Assembly: GCA_964595205.1 (NCBI GenBank)
Contig: CAZQOQ010000018.1
Span: 124,001 to 188,000 of the forward strand
Source of the DNA: JADKIH01 sp964595205
GTDB taxonomy: Bacteria; Bacteroidota; Bacteroidia; AKYH767-A; 2013-40CM-41-45
Length of the DNA: 64,000 bases
Reading direction: 5' to 3'
Position numbers and translations under genes: made by a program. Within the stretch, counting starts at the first letter, position 1. Every line of letters starts with the position of its first letter. Below are positions 1 through 8,823 of the stretch, piece by piece. The notes below the pieces were generated by a model. It was not told where the DNA came from. It was given only the letters and a program-made list of their open reading frames with translations, and did no database searches.

Positions 1-369
1 GCCAAGAACCAAGAACCAAGAACCAAGAACCAAGAACCAAGAGCCAAGAGCCAAGTATCAAGAATTTAAGTTCTCATTTCGATACTTTTCGAATTTTTGT
101 TTAAATTTCTAATTTAAGAAAATCTTAACAAATGGTCATGGGCTTATTCAGGTAAAATTCTTTTTAATTTCATTGACTATTTCAACTATTAAAATCTGAT
201 AATCCCAACAATCGCAACCTTTTCCCTCAAAGTTTTCGCATCATGCTTCTTGGTTCTTGGTTCTTGATTCTTGGTTCTTGGTTCTTGGCTCTTGGTTCTT
301 GTTTCTTGGTTCTTGATTCTTGTTCCAATCAATCTAAAACAATACATTCGTCCTCCTTAAATTAAAATA
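1..369. repeat. Inverted pair of heptamer arrays upstream of the M16 peptidase genes
   Basis: Nine 7-bp units of the form CCAAGAA run from 2 to 64, the later ones diverging. The complementary unit TTCTTGG is repeated 11 times from 247 to 323. Both arrays keep an unbroken 7-base register. The 180 bases between them are AT-rich and hold no convincing gene. The two arrays could pair into a long imperfect hairpin. The right array ends about 46 bases before the start codon at 370, so it lies in the leader or promoter region of the peptidase operon. The same heptamer recurs at 24288-24476 and 41571-41931. Confidence 0.9.
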
Positions 370-1836
370 ATGAAAACGATAAAAATTCTTTCAATCAGCC
401 TTATGGTGTTGACTATATCGGCTTTAATTACAATTGCACGCGACGAGGATCCGGCTGAAAAAGCCAGGCGTGAAGAAAAAGAAAAGGCAAGAAAAGAAGC
501 CATTCAAATGAAATTACCTTCACATATGGATGCCAAGATTAACTCCCAGGCAAAAAATTCAGGTAACCCTTTTCCATATCCAATCAACCAGCATAAAATG
601 CCAAATGGGTTGAATGTGGTGACTGTACCTTATCCCAGTCCCGGCATCGCTGCATTTTATATACTGGTAAGAACAGGTTCACGGAATGAAATTGAAAAAG
701 GCAAGACCGGTTTTGCACATTTCTTCGAGCATATGATGTTCAGGGGAACTGAAAAATATCCAAAAGATAAATATAGCGCAGTGCTTAAGTCGACCGGCGC
801 TTCTGCAAATGCAAATACCAGTCTCGATCGAACGCTCTATCACATGACCGGCGATGCATCAAAACTGGAAACGATGTTTATGCTCGAAAGCGACAGGTTT
901 AAAAATCTTTCTTATTCTCTTCAGGATTTTAAAACAGAAGCCGGTGCGGTAAAGGGAGAATACACTAAAAACTCCGCAAACCCCTATACGAAACTGAATG
1001 AGATGGTACAGAATACAGCCTTCGACTCCCATACATATAAACATACGACGATGGGATTTTTCGAAGACATTGTAGATATGCCAAATCAGTACGATTATTC
1101 GAGAGAGTTTTTTAACAGGTACTACAGACCGGAATACTGTACGATCATTGTAATTGGTGACGTTTCACACCAGCGGGTGATTGAACTGTCGAATAAATAT
1201 TTCGGCGACTGGAAAAGGGGAACCTATGTTTCTACAGTCCCTGCTGAACCGGAACAAAAAGAAACACGTTATACGAATCTGAAGAAGCCGGGTTTCCCGC
1301 CTTATCTCGGGCTGAATTATAAAGGACCTGCATATAGCGCGACTGAAAAAGATTTTCCTGTACTCGATGTATTATGTGCTGCTTACTTCGGAGAGAATTC
1401 GGAACTGTATAACAAGCTGGTCATAAACGAACAAAAATTAAGATCGCTCGGAGCAGACGCAACAACTACCCGCGACCCTTTTCTCATTTCTATTGAGGGT
1501 TCGCTCGTAGATGCCAAAGATTTCAGTTACATAAAATCGGAAATCGAAAGGACGCTTAATGAAGCAAAGACTAAGATGCTTGATCCAAAACTTTTGCAGG
1601 AAACGAAAGAAAATTTTCGCAATAGCATGATCATGCAGAATGACAATCCAACAACAATAGCAAACACATTAAGCTTCTTTACCTGGGTATCGGGCGACCC
1701 TGAATCAATAAATACGTATTACAACATGTACAATACTGTGACGGCCGAAGATATAATGAATGTTGCGAAAAAATATTTTACTCCGCAGCGCCTCACAATT
1801 GCAACCATATCACCCGAAGACTCAGTTAAATTTTAA
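370..1836 (+). CDS. M16 family zinc metallopeptidase, catalytic member
   Basis: 488 aa with a hydrophobic N-terminal signal or anchor (residues 5-23), then a charged Lys/Glu-rich linker (about 25-60). The M16 inverted zinc motif HFFEH is at residues 117-121. The third zinc ligand is probably Glu197 in a GEYTK context, at the spacing usual for the family. The rest fits two M16 half-domains, with an R/Y-type substrate-binding region in the C-terminal half. It probably degrades peptides in the periplasm or at the envelope. The next gene encodes a second M16 protein 18 bases downstream, which fits the catalytic/non-catalytic pairs common in bacteria. The ATG at 370 gives a proper signal sequence. 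Confidence 0.93.
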   Translation: MKTIKILSISLMVLTISALITIARDEDPAEKARREEKEKARKEAIQMKLPSHMDAKINSQAKNSGNPFPYPINQHKMPNGLNVVTVPYPSPGIAAFYILVRTGSRNEIEKGKTGFAHFFEHMMFRGTEKYPKDKYSAVLKSTGASANANTSLDRTLYHMTGDASKLETMFMLESDRFKNLSYSLQDFKTEAGAVKGEYTKNSANPYTKLNEMVQNTAFDSHTYKHTTMGFFEDIVDMPNQYDYSREFFNRYYRPEYCTIIVIGDVSHQRVIELSNKYFGDWKRGTYVSTVPAEPEQKETRYTNLKKPGFPPYLGLNYKGPAYSATEKDFPVLDVLCAAYFGENSELYNKLVINEQKLRSLGADATTTRDPFLISIEGSLVDAKDFSYIKSEIERTLNEAKTKMLDPKLLQETKENFRNSMIMQNDNPTTIANTLSFFTWVSGDPESINTYYNMYNTVTAEDIMNVAKKYFTPQRLTIATISPEDSVKF

Positions 1837-1854
1837 TCTAAGAAACTAATAAAA

Positions 1855-3408
1855 ATGAAAAATATTATTCTCACCTGTGCATGTATCCTTTCATTGATTA
1901 CTGTTTCGGTCGCTGCCGAAGAAGTAATCCAGCTAAAGATGCCTAACTCGGGAAAAGCCGTGATCCGGCTTGTTTTCCGCAATGGATCAATCTGCGATCC
2001 AGCCGGCAAGGAAGGCCTTACCACACTTACCACCGACATGATCGTTGAAAGCGGTACTAAAAACATGACCTCAACAGAAATTCGCAAACTTATCTATCCC
2101 TGGGCCGCCGGAATGAGCAGCTTTACGGATAAAGAGGTTTCCATTCTGACGTTCCAGGTTCCAACGAAATACCTTCAGCAGTTTTATACTTCTGTCGTAA
2201 AAGAATTGTTGTTGCACCCCTCCATGGACAAAAATGATTTCGACAGGCTGTTATCTAACCAGAAAAATTATGTTGAAGAAGTTATCCGGCAGTCGTCAGA
2301 CGAAGAGTATGGAAAAAAATATCTTGAAGAAGTATTGTTTAAAGGCACTCCATACAGCCACCTTACTGACGGAACCGTTTCTTCATTATCCTCCATTACA
2401 CTCGATGATGTAAAGAAACATTACAGTAAAATGTTTACAAGAAACAATGTTCTGATTGGCATAGCGGGAGATTATCCCGAGACGATGGTCGGCCAGTTAA
2501 AAGCTGATCTTGCCATGCTGCCCGACGGAAAACCTTCTATACCTGCTTTGACACCGCCTCCAATGCCGAATGGTCTTACGGTTGATATCGTTTCCAAACA
2601 AGGAGCTTTGGGCTCGGCGATTTCCGCTGGATTTCCCCTGAATCTTACAAGAGCTAATGATGAATTTGCTGCATTGATGGTAGCGAACAGCTGGCTCGGC
2701 GAACATCGTAAATCGTATTCACGACTCTACCAGAAAATACGTGAGGCGCGTTCAATGAATTACGGCGACTATTCCTATATCGAATGGTATCAGAATGGCG
2801 GATCGAACATGTTGCCAGTGGCCGGTACACCGCGTTCATTAAATTATTTCAGTTTGTGGATTCGTCCCGTGCAAACTGCCAAAGGATTAAAGGGTCAGTA
2901 TTCTGAATTGTCGGGCATTCAAGTCGGACATGCCCATTATGCATTGAGAATGGCATTGAAGGAAATGGACGAGATGATCAACAAAGGAATGAGCCAGGAA
3001 GAATTCGAAGGCACCCGTGATTTTCTCAAGAGCTATTCAAAATTATACATAGAGACGCCCGTAAAGAAACTTGGGTTCCTGATGGATTCTCATTTTTACG
3101 GGCGCAAAGACTGGATCACTGAACTTGATGCATTGCTGGCAAAGGTTACACTCGATGATGTGAATAAAGCGATTCGTAAATACTGGCAGACGAAAAACAT
3201 GGAGATCGTAATTATAACCGATGAATCCGAAGCAAAGCCCCTTGCCGAAAGCCTGCGAAATAATTCGCCATCGCCTATGTCTTACAGTAATACCCTCAAG
3301 TCTTCCCTGCCTAAAGAGATTCTGGATGAAGATAATTTTGTGGCTACGTATCCGATGAAGGTGAGGGAAGTAAGGATTGTTGATTCGAATGAGACGTTTA
3401 AGAAATAA
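1855..3408 (+). CDS. M16 family peptidase-like protein, non-catalytic partner
   Basis: 517 aa with a signal peptide (about residues 1-21, ending SVAAEE). The fold signature is M16-like: an N-terminal half with the region GLTTLTTDMIVESGT, and a C-terminal half containing the Arg/Tyr-rich stretch SYSRLYQKIREAR. Where the catalytic member has HFFEH, this protein has TTDMIVESG, so the zinc ligands are missing. In comparable pairs the second subunit helps form the substrate chamber. I infer a heterodimer with the upstream product. The two genes form an operon ended by the hairpin at 3425-3473. Confidence 0.88.
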   Translation: MKNIILTCACILSLITVSVAAEEVIQLKMPNSGKAVIRLVFRNGSICDPAGKEGLTTLTTDMIVESGTKNMTSTEIRKLIYPWAAGMSSFTDKEVSILTFQVPTKYLQQFYTSVVKELLLHPSMDKNDFDRLLSNQKNYVEEVIRQSSDEEYGKKYLEEVLFKGTPYSHLTDGTVSSLSSITLDDVKKHYSKMFTRNNVLIGIAGDYPETMVGQLKADLAMLPDGKPSIPALTPPPMPNGLTVDIVSKQGALGSAISAGFPLNLTRANDEFAALMVANSWLGEHRKSYSRLYQKIREARSMNYGDYSYIEWYQNGGSNMLPVAGTPRSLNYFSLWIRPVQTAKGLKGQYSELSGIQVGHAHYALRMALKEMDEMINKGMSQEEFEGTRDFLKSYSKLYIETPVKKLGFLMDSHFYGRKDWITELDALLAKVTLDDVNKAIRKYWQTKNMEIVIITDESEAKPLAESLRNNSPSPMSYSNTLKSSLPKEILDEDNFVATYPMKVREVRIVDSNETFKK

Positions 3409-3424
3409 CTGAGACTTTTGCAGT

Positions 3425-3473
3425 TTACAGCTTACTGTGTACAGACAGTTCACAGTAAGCTGTAATTTTTTTT
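3425..3473 (+). terminator. Rho-independent terminator after the M16 operon
   Basis: A perfect 15-bp stem (3425-3439 pairs with 3451-3465) closes an 11-base loop and is followed directly by a run of eight T. It lies 17 bases after the stop codon of the second M16 gene. It is the cleanest intrinsic terminator in the window. Confidence 0.92.
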
Positions 3474-3531
3474 ATCTCCTCTTTAAACCCTGCCGCCAAT
3501 CGCGTTGTCATACGTACAAATCCTAAATTTT

Positions 3532-4386
3532 ATGAAAATGAATGTCAAAAAATTATCAATTCCTTGTTTTCTGATAGGAACAGTGCTTTTTGTTTTTACA
3601 CTTACTACAGGATGTAAAAAAGACAACGATTCAGATACTGAGGATATTACCACAACAGCTGAAGATGTAGGACAGGCAGAAAGTGTTTCTTCTGACGTCG
3701 ACAACATGACTGCAGAAGTTGCCCGGATGAGTTCGTTTAGTCCCGACGCTTCACAGGATCCCTCTTTTGATCAGTTCAATTTTGCATCGTGCGCCACCGT
3801 TACAAACGATTCGGTCAATCATGTATTGACGTTTGATTTCGGAACCGGTTGCGTTGGTCGTGATGGCAGGACAAGGTCCGGGCAGGTGATTGTCAATTAC
3901 ACAGGAACTGGCTATTTCGTTGCCGGATCTTCGTGGGTAATTACGTTTAATAACCACTATGTTAATGGTCGTCACGTCGAAGGCACAAGAACGGTCGTCA
4001 ATAACGGACTCAATGGCGATGGTAACATGACCTGGACGATCGATGTACAGAATATGAAAATAACAAGACCAGATGGAACATGGAGATCATGGAATGGTCA
4101 GCGTACAAGAGAAATGGTTTCCGGCTTTGGCGATAATACCTGGACGAATGACGTTTATCTTATCAATGGTGCTTTTTCCGGAACGAACAGCGCGGGAGAA
4201 ACCGTTACGGGTACTCTTACAAATGTCCGGCGCGATCACTCATGTCATTTCATAACAAGCGGAACGATTGTGATTACACCTTCCGGCCGCCCATCGCGCA
4301 CGATCGATTTTGGAAGTGGCGATTGTGATGATCTGGCAACTGTTTCAAGGAATGGTGTATCGAGAACGATTCATTTAAGATTTTAG
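3532..4386 (+). CDS. Unrecognised lipoprotein
   Basis: About 284 aa. I chose the ATG at 3532 over an upstream TTG at 3505 because it gives a compact lipoprotein signal: basic start, hydrophobic core, lipobox TTGC with Cys28. The mature part begins with an acidic, Ser/Thr-rich linker, then a Gly/Thr/Asn-rich domain predicted to be all beta. It contains FDFGTGC near residue 100 and a related FGSGDC near the end, suggesting an internal repeat or a disulfide-linked pair. I do not recognise the family. It is probably anchored in the outer membrane. It is monocistronic, with terminators on both sides. Confidence 0.75.
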   Translation: MKMNVKKLSIPCFLIGTVLFVFTLTTGCKKDNDSDTEDITTTAEDVGQAESVSSDVDNMTAEVARMSSFSPDASQDPSFDQFNFASCATVTNDSVNHVLTFDFGTGCVGRDGRTRSGQVIVNYTGTGYFVAGSSWVITFNNHYVNGRHVEGTRTVVNNGLNGDGNMTWTIDVQNMKITRPDGTWRSWNGQRTREMVSGFGDNTWTNDVYLINGAFSGTNSAGETVTGTLTNVRRDHSCHFITSGTIVITPSGRPSRTIDFGSGDCDDLATVSRNGVSRTIHLRF

Positions 4387-4408
4387 TAGTTTGAACATCC
4401 ATTGTAAT

Positions 4409-4442
4409 AACCGGGCGGGAATTTTTCCGAACGGTTTTTTTA
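4409..4442 (+). terminator. Probable intrinsic terminator after the lipoprotein gene
   Basis: AACCG (4409-4413) pairs with CGGTT (4432-4436), and an inner GGAA/TTCC pairing can extend the stem. A T run follows to about 4442. It is weaker than the terminator at 3425 but correctly placed 22 bases after the stop codon. Confidence 0.6.
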
Positions 4443-4477
4443 TTTAGAATACCGTTTAATAAGTTTTAAAAAAATAT

Positions 4478-4586
4478 AACCACAAAGAACACAAAGGCTA
4501 CACAAAGAGCACAAAGAAATGATTACTTTGATAACTATTGTAATTCTTTGTGCTCTTTGTGGTTAACCTTTGTGGACTTTGTGGTT
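4478..4586. repeat. Large hairpin built from a degenerate CACAAAG repeat
   Basis: The left arm (4478-4518) holds four copies of a roughly 9-bp unit around ACACAAAG. The right arm (4544-4586) is its reverse complement. The 18 bases nearest the loop pair perfectly, and the outer part pairs with a few mismatches and small bulges. The loop is 25 AT-rich bases. It fills the convergent gap between the lipoprotein gene and the T9SS gene. The rest of 4387-4750 shows only the terminator at 4409 and no gene. Confidence 0.88.
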
Positions 4587-4750
4587 AAAAAAAGCGCAGG
4601 AATAAATCACAAAATTCGTTTAGAATTACTGACGACATCATTCTTTTTAAATCGATCAAACTTGCGACATGTACTTGGCCGGATGAATACACTAAATATA
4701 CTCAGTAATATAAATTTATTACTCACATAGAAATCGCTGATCACGTATAA

Positions 4751-6220
4751 TTATTTAATAACAACAACCTTAATTACCCTATTTTTATCCACTCTGCAAA
4801 AATAGATTCCTTCAGAAAAATCTGAAGCATCGATAGATAAAAAACGCCCCTTCATGATTCCTTGAAAAATTAGCCTGCAACTTGAATCATATATTTTTAT
4901 GTCTCTATCGATTGAATTAAAACTCATTACATTTATATAATTACTACAAGGATTCGGGAATATATTAATTGTATTTTCAGATTCTATTTTTGTGATTTCA
5001 TTTGTCAGGCTATCACAAGCCGAGCCACTTATCTCTCTGAGGTCGTAATTGGGTATGTTTGGCAAATCCCAATATGTTCGTTTCCCGCCCAGGTAAAAAC
5101 TAAAAGGTGCAAAATTGCAAGCCTGACCTAAACTATCTGGTTGATTTATTACACTTAAGTTGTCATTATATACATTTCTACAACTATCCGGATAAGGCCA
5201 CCCACATTCATGTAAACATGATAAATAAATTTTATCATCAGGTCCACGCTTAAGCATACCGCCATTTGCTGGAACTGGTTGGTTATAGATTAACAACTTA
5301 GTTAATGATGGTTGCGTGCTTGTTAAGTCATATTGAATTAACTTCAATGAATCTCCATTAAAAGCGTTATTGGAATTTGAAACATATAGAACACTACCGG
5401 AAGGTGAGAATTCACATCCAAAATAATGAACTCCACTAGTATTATTTTCAATTCTCAGTGGGTTAATTATATGACCTGTACATCGATCAAAAGAATATGT
5501 TTCAAGCAATCCATTGAAATTTGCTAATGCTAGTTGTTCACCATTTTTACTAATTGCAATTGTTCCGGCATCTGTAAATGTTAGAGAGCCAATATTAATT
5601 AATTCAGGTCCGATAATAGAATCTGGAGTAACAAGAAAGACAAAAAAAAGATTTGATTGCCACCATTCCCGCGTAAAAATCCACCAATCTCTTCCGTTTG
5701 CATGCCGAATAGCGTGAACTCCCATCATTAGTGAATCAATTAGTGGCAACTGGATATTTTTAGAGATTACTCTACCTTGATAGTTATTAAAATAAGGATT
5801 AATTAATGAATAATATAGACCATTATGAGAAGCATTTGATTGCAATAAAAAATAAATACTATCATTGCCAGGTTTTGGAATTATGGTTAAATTATCATTC
5901 CAAGAACAAATTAATGAATCCCCATTGGTCATAATTTCATGATTCCGATTGCGAACGACAGTGTTTCGATTTGAGCCGGATATCCATAGTGGCCAATAAA
6001 AAGAATGAGCATAAAATAACAGTCTGCCCAATGTGTCGCTGATGGAAGTACAACTTCTGGGACAATCCATGTATGAAGAATCCGGTTTAGGAATTGTAAG
6101 ATTTGAAAAATCAATACCAGCACTATCGCCAAAACACCAAACACGGTTCATGTTTTGACCATATGCACCCATTCTAACATTAATTATAAATAAAATCAGA
6201 AATATTCCAACAAAACGCAT
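4751..6220 (-). CDS. Secreted T9SS type A sorting-domain protein, beta-propeller-like
   Basis: 489 aa. A signal peptide (residues 1-21) precedes NRVWCFGDSAGIDF, the kind of opening common in Bacteroidota cell-surface proteins that start N-WYFG-AGLDF. The middle has repeated beta-strand segments with WD40/propeller character (for example GCEFSPSGSVLYVSNSN). The last 80 residues form a T9SS sorting domain: NIFPNPCSNYINV, a central IYDSSCRLI strand, then EGIYFCRV and a short basic end. It should be exported through the outer membrane and attached to the surface. Its ATG overlaps the stop of an upstream sorting-domain fragment as TGATG. Base composition is AT-richer than the neighbouring housekeeping genes. 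Confidence 0.85.
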   Translation of the reverse strand: MRFVGIFLILFIINVRMGAYGQNMNRVWCFGDSAGIDFSNLTIPKPDSSYMDCPRSCTSISDTLGRLLFYAHSFYWPLWISGSNRNTVVRNRNHEIMTNGDSLICSWNDNLTIIPKPGNDSIYFLLQSNASHNGLYYSLINPYFNNYQGRVISKNIQLPLIDSLMMGVHAIRHANGRDWWIFTREWWQSNLFFVFLVTPDSIIGPELINIGSLTFTDAGTIAISKNGEQLALANFNGLLETYSFDRCTGHIINPLRIENNTSGVHYFGCEFSPSGSVLYVSNSNNAFNGDSLKLIQYDLTSTQPSLTKLLIYNQPVPANGGMLKRGPDDKIYLSCLHECGWPYPDSCRNVYNDNLSVINQPDSLGQACNFAPFSFYLGGKRTYWDLPNIPNYDLREISGSACDSLTNEITKIESENTINIFPNPCSNYINVMSFNSIDRDIKIYDSSCRLIFQGIMKGRFLSIDASDFSEGIYFCRVDKNRVIKVVVIK

Positions 6221-6489
6221 CAGTTAATAATTATTTTCCCATTTACTACTTCTCCAGTATCTTTTGAATACAATTTATACAAATAACAACCACAAGGCAA
6301 ATCGGTTTGAAAACTACCTTGGTTCGACAAATTAATTAATCTTTTAACTAGTATACCTGATAAGTCGAAGATTTTTAATTCATAGAAAACACTATTGCCT
6401 TTTATGTATAAATGACCATTTGAGGGTGTGGGATAAACTGTATAAGATCTCTGTGGCTCTATGGAGAAATAAAATCCTCTTTCTTCCGT
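6220..6489 (-). pseudogene. Orphan T9SS sorting-domain fragment
   Basis: Reading the - strand from 6489 to 6220 gives 89 codons and a TGA. The peptide includes YTVYPTPSNGHLYIKG, IFDLSGILVKRL and the closing NGKIIIN, a good T9SS type A C-terminal domain. It has no plausible start codon. An in-frame TAA lies at 6490-6492, and upstream sequence is only the short intergenic region of the divergent PBP gene. I read it as the surviving 3' end of a deleted gene. Its TGA overlaps the ATG of the next T9SS gene (TGATG), so the two were probably once translationally coupled. The rest of 6490-6565 should carry promoters; TACTTTTA near 6533 resembles a -7 box for the + strand gene. Confidence 0.8.
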
Positions 6490-6565
6490 TTATATCTCAT
6501 TAAAAAAAGGGGAAGGCCGGTACAAAATTTTACTACTTTTATCACCTCAGGAATCCATTTAACAT

Positions 6566-8773
6566 ATGCCAAAAGCTCCCTCGCGGAACAAATTCAGGAA
6601 ATATATTTTAGTTTTCTGGGGATTAGTCGCTCTACCTGTAGTATTTTTATGTTTCATACTGTTCCTTGCTTCGAAAGGATATATCGGCGAAGAACTGCCA
6701 ACCTTCGAAGAGCTGGAAAACCCGCGCAGCAACCTCGCTTCCGAGATAATCTCTGCCGACCAGACGATCCTTGGTAAATATTATTTTCAGAACCGGACGA
6801 ACATTCATTATTATGAACTCTCCCCGGTTTTGCTGAATGCATTGAAGGCCACAGAGGATATCCGCTTCGATGATCATAGCGGTGTGGACATACGCGGGCT
6901 CGCACGCGTGGTGTTGCGGGCAGGAAGTGCCGGCGGAGGAAGTACCATCACCCAGCAGCTTGCCAAAAAACTCTTTCACGAAGTTCCCGATTCCAAACTC
7001 GAACGGGTCATTCAAAAGTTACAGGAATGGATCATTTCCATCCAGCTCGAACGCCGTTATACCAAAGAAGAGATCATCGCCATGTATCTGAATACGGTCG
7101 ATTTCAGCAGCAATGCTTACGGAATCAAGTCGGCGGCACAGACTTATTTTGCAAAGACTCCATCACAATTAAATATTCTTGAGGCATCGCTGCTTGTCGG
7201 TATGCTGAAGGCGCCATCCAGGTATAATCCGGCTCGTAATCCTAAAAATGCCACCGAGCGAAGGAATGTCGTGCTTTCTCAAATGAAGAAGTATGATTTT
7301 ATTTCTCAAAAGGAATTTGATTCCCTGAAGGTGGTGCCCATCAAACTGAAATACCAGGTGGAAGATCACAACTACGGACTGGCGACTTATTTCCGGGAAG
7401 AACTTCGGGGAGAAATGCTGCAATGGTGTAAAGAACACATCAATAATGCAACCGGCAGACCCTATAATCTCTATACAGACGGGCTGCGGATTTACACGAC
7501 GATCAATTCGAAGATGCAGCGTTATGCCGAAGAGGCAATGGCGGAACACCTGAATGTACTTCAGCGAAAATTCAACGAACACTGGAAGGGCAAGGATCCA
7601 TGGGAAGGTCACAAGGAAATACTTACTGATGCCATGAAACGCTCCGACCGGTATATTGCCATGAAGGCATCGAAGGCAAAAGAGAAAGACATAGAAAAAG
7701 CGTTTAACAAAAAAGTATCCATGACGGTTTTCACCTGGAGGGGTGATGTGGACACGATGATGTCGCCGATGGACAGCATCAAGTATTTCAAGAAAATGCT
7801 TCAGAGCGGATTTCTTTCGATGGAGCCCAATAGCGGATTCGTTCGCGCCTGGGTTGGCGGCATCGATTACCGTTACTTTAAATATGATCATGTGAAGGCC
7901 GGGAAACGTCAGGTGGGTTCCACCTTCAAACCGTTTCTCTACACCCTTGCCATGCAGGAAGGTTATTCGCCCTGCTATAAGATTCCGAATGTACGCGTCA
8001 CATTCGATCTTCCTACGGGTGAACAGTGGTCGCCGGAAAACTCAGATGCTGAATATGGTGGCATGCTTACACTGAAAGAAGGTCTTGCAGAATCAGTGAA
8101 TTGCATTTCTGCATACCTCATGAAACAATTCGGTCCGCAGGCGATGATAGAGATTGCCAGGAAGATGGGAATCACCTCGCCAATAGATGCCGTACCTGCA
8201 ATTTGCCTCGGGACACCCGATGTTTCGGTTTATGAAATGGTCGGAGCCTATTCCACCTTTGCGAATAAAGGAGTATGGACCCAGCCGATTTACCTGACAC
8301 GCATTGAAGACAAGAATGGCAACGTGCTGCAGGATTTTGTACCGAGAAAGGTGGAAGCCATCAGCGAAGAGACTGCCTATCTTATGCTTAACCTGATGCA
8401 AGGTGTTGTGCAGTTTGGAACGGGTGCAAGGTTGCGGGGAGAATATAAGATGCCGTATGCAATTGCCGGAAAAACCGGTACTACACAGAATCAAAGTGAT
8501 GGATGGTTCATGGGTATTACTCCTGAATTGGTTTCCGGATGCTGGGTGGGATGTGAAGACAGGATCGTACATTTCCGCACGCTGGAGCTTGGGCAGGGTG
8601 CAAGAACAGCGCTGCCTATCTGGGCGCTATACATGAAGAAAGTGTATGCTGATAATACATTGAATGTTTCAAAAGGAGAATTTGAGGCACCCGAAGAACC
8701 GCTGAATGTGGAATTGAATTGTGATAAATACGTTCAGCCGGGAGAAGACAAATCATTATTTGATAATTTTTGA
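6566..8773 (+). CDS. mrcA: Class A penicillin-binding protein (PBP1A type)
   Basis: 735 aa, bifunctional peptidoglycan synthase. One N-terminal transmembrane helix is at about residues 13-35. The GT51 transglycosylase domain has the EDIRFDDH motif with catalytic Glu97, then GGSTITQQLAKKLF and the EIIAMYLN region. The transpeptidase domain has GSTFKP (Ser452, Lys455), SVN (510-512) and KTG (636-638). Length and motif order are complete, so it should polymerise and cross-link cell-wall glycan on the periplasmic face. It is divergent from the T9SS genes at 4751-6489. scoA starts 50 bases downstream, so read-through is possible. Confidence 0.95.
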   Translation: MPKAPSRNKFRKYILVFWGLVALPVVFLCFILFLASKGYIGEELPTFEELENPRSNLASEIISADQTILGKYYFQNRTNIHYYELSPVLLNALKATEDIRFDDHSGVDIRGLARVVLRAGSAGGGSTITQQLAKKLFHEVPDSKLERVIQKLQEWIISIQLERRYTKEEIIAMYLNTVDFSSNAYGIKSAAQTYFAKTPSQLNILEASLLVGMLKAPSRYNPARNPKNATERRNVVLSQMKKYDFISQKEFDSLKVVPIKLKYQVEDHNYGLATYFREELRGEMLQWCKEHINNATGRPYNLYTDGLRIYTTINSKMQRYAEEAMAEHLNVLQRKFNEHWKGKDPWEGHKEILTDAMKRSDRYIAMKASKAKEKDIEKAFNKKVSMTVFTWRGDVDTMMSPMDSIKYFKKMLQSGFLSMEPNSGFVRAWVGGIDYRYFKYDHVKAGKRQVGSTFKPFLYTLAMQEGYSPCYKIPNVRVTFDLPTGEQWSPENSDAEYGGMLTLKEGLAESVNCISAYLMKQFGPQAMIEIARKMGITSPIDAVPAICLGTPDVSVYEMVGAYSTFANKGVWTQPIYLTRIEDKNGNVLQDFVPRKVEAISEETAYLMLNLMQGVVQFGTGARLRGEYKMPYAIAGKTGTTQNQSDGWFMGITPELVSGCWVGCEDRIVHFRTLELGQGARTALPIWALYMKKVYADNTLNVSKGEFEAPEEPLNVELNCDKYVQPGEDKSLFDNF

Positions 8774-8823
8774 ATGAGCAAAAAAATTTCGCACCTTCAG
8801 CCTTAGAAATAAAAAATTTCAGA

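Noticed and set aside
4548..4730. 60-residue frame overlapping the CACAAAG hairpin
   Set aside because: Half of it is translated repeat and the rest has no family features.
7169..7891. 240-residue antisense frame inside the PBP gene
   Set aside because: The + strand carries all PBP transpeptidase motifs; the antisense product has no recognisable domain.
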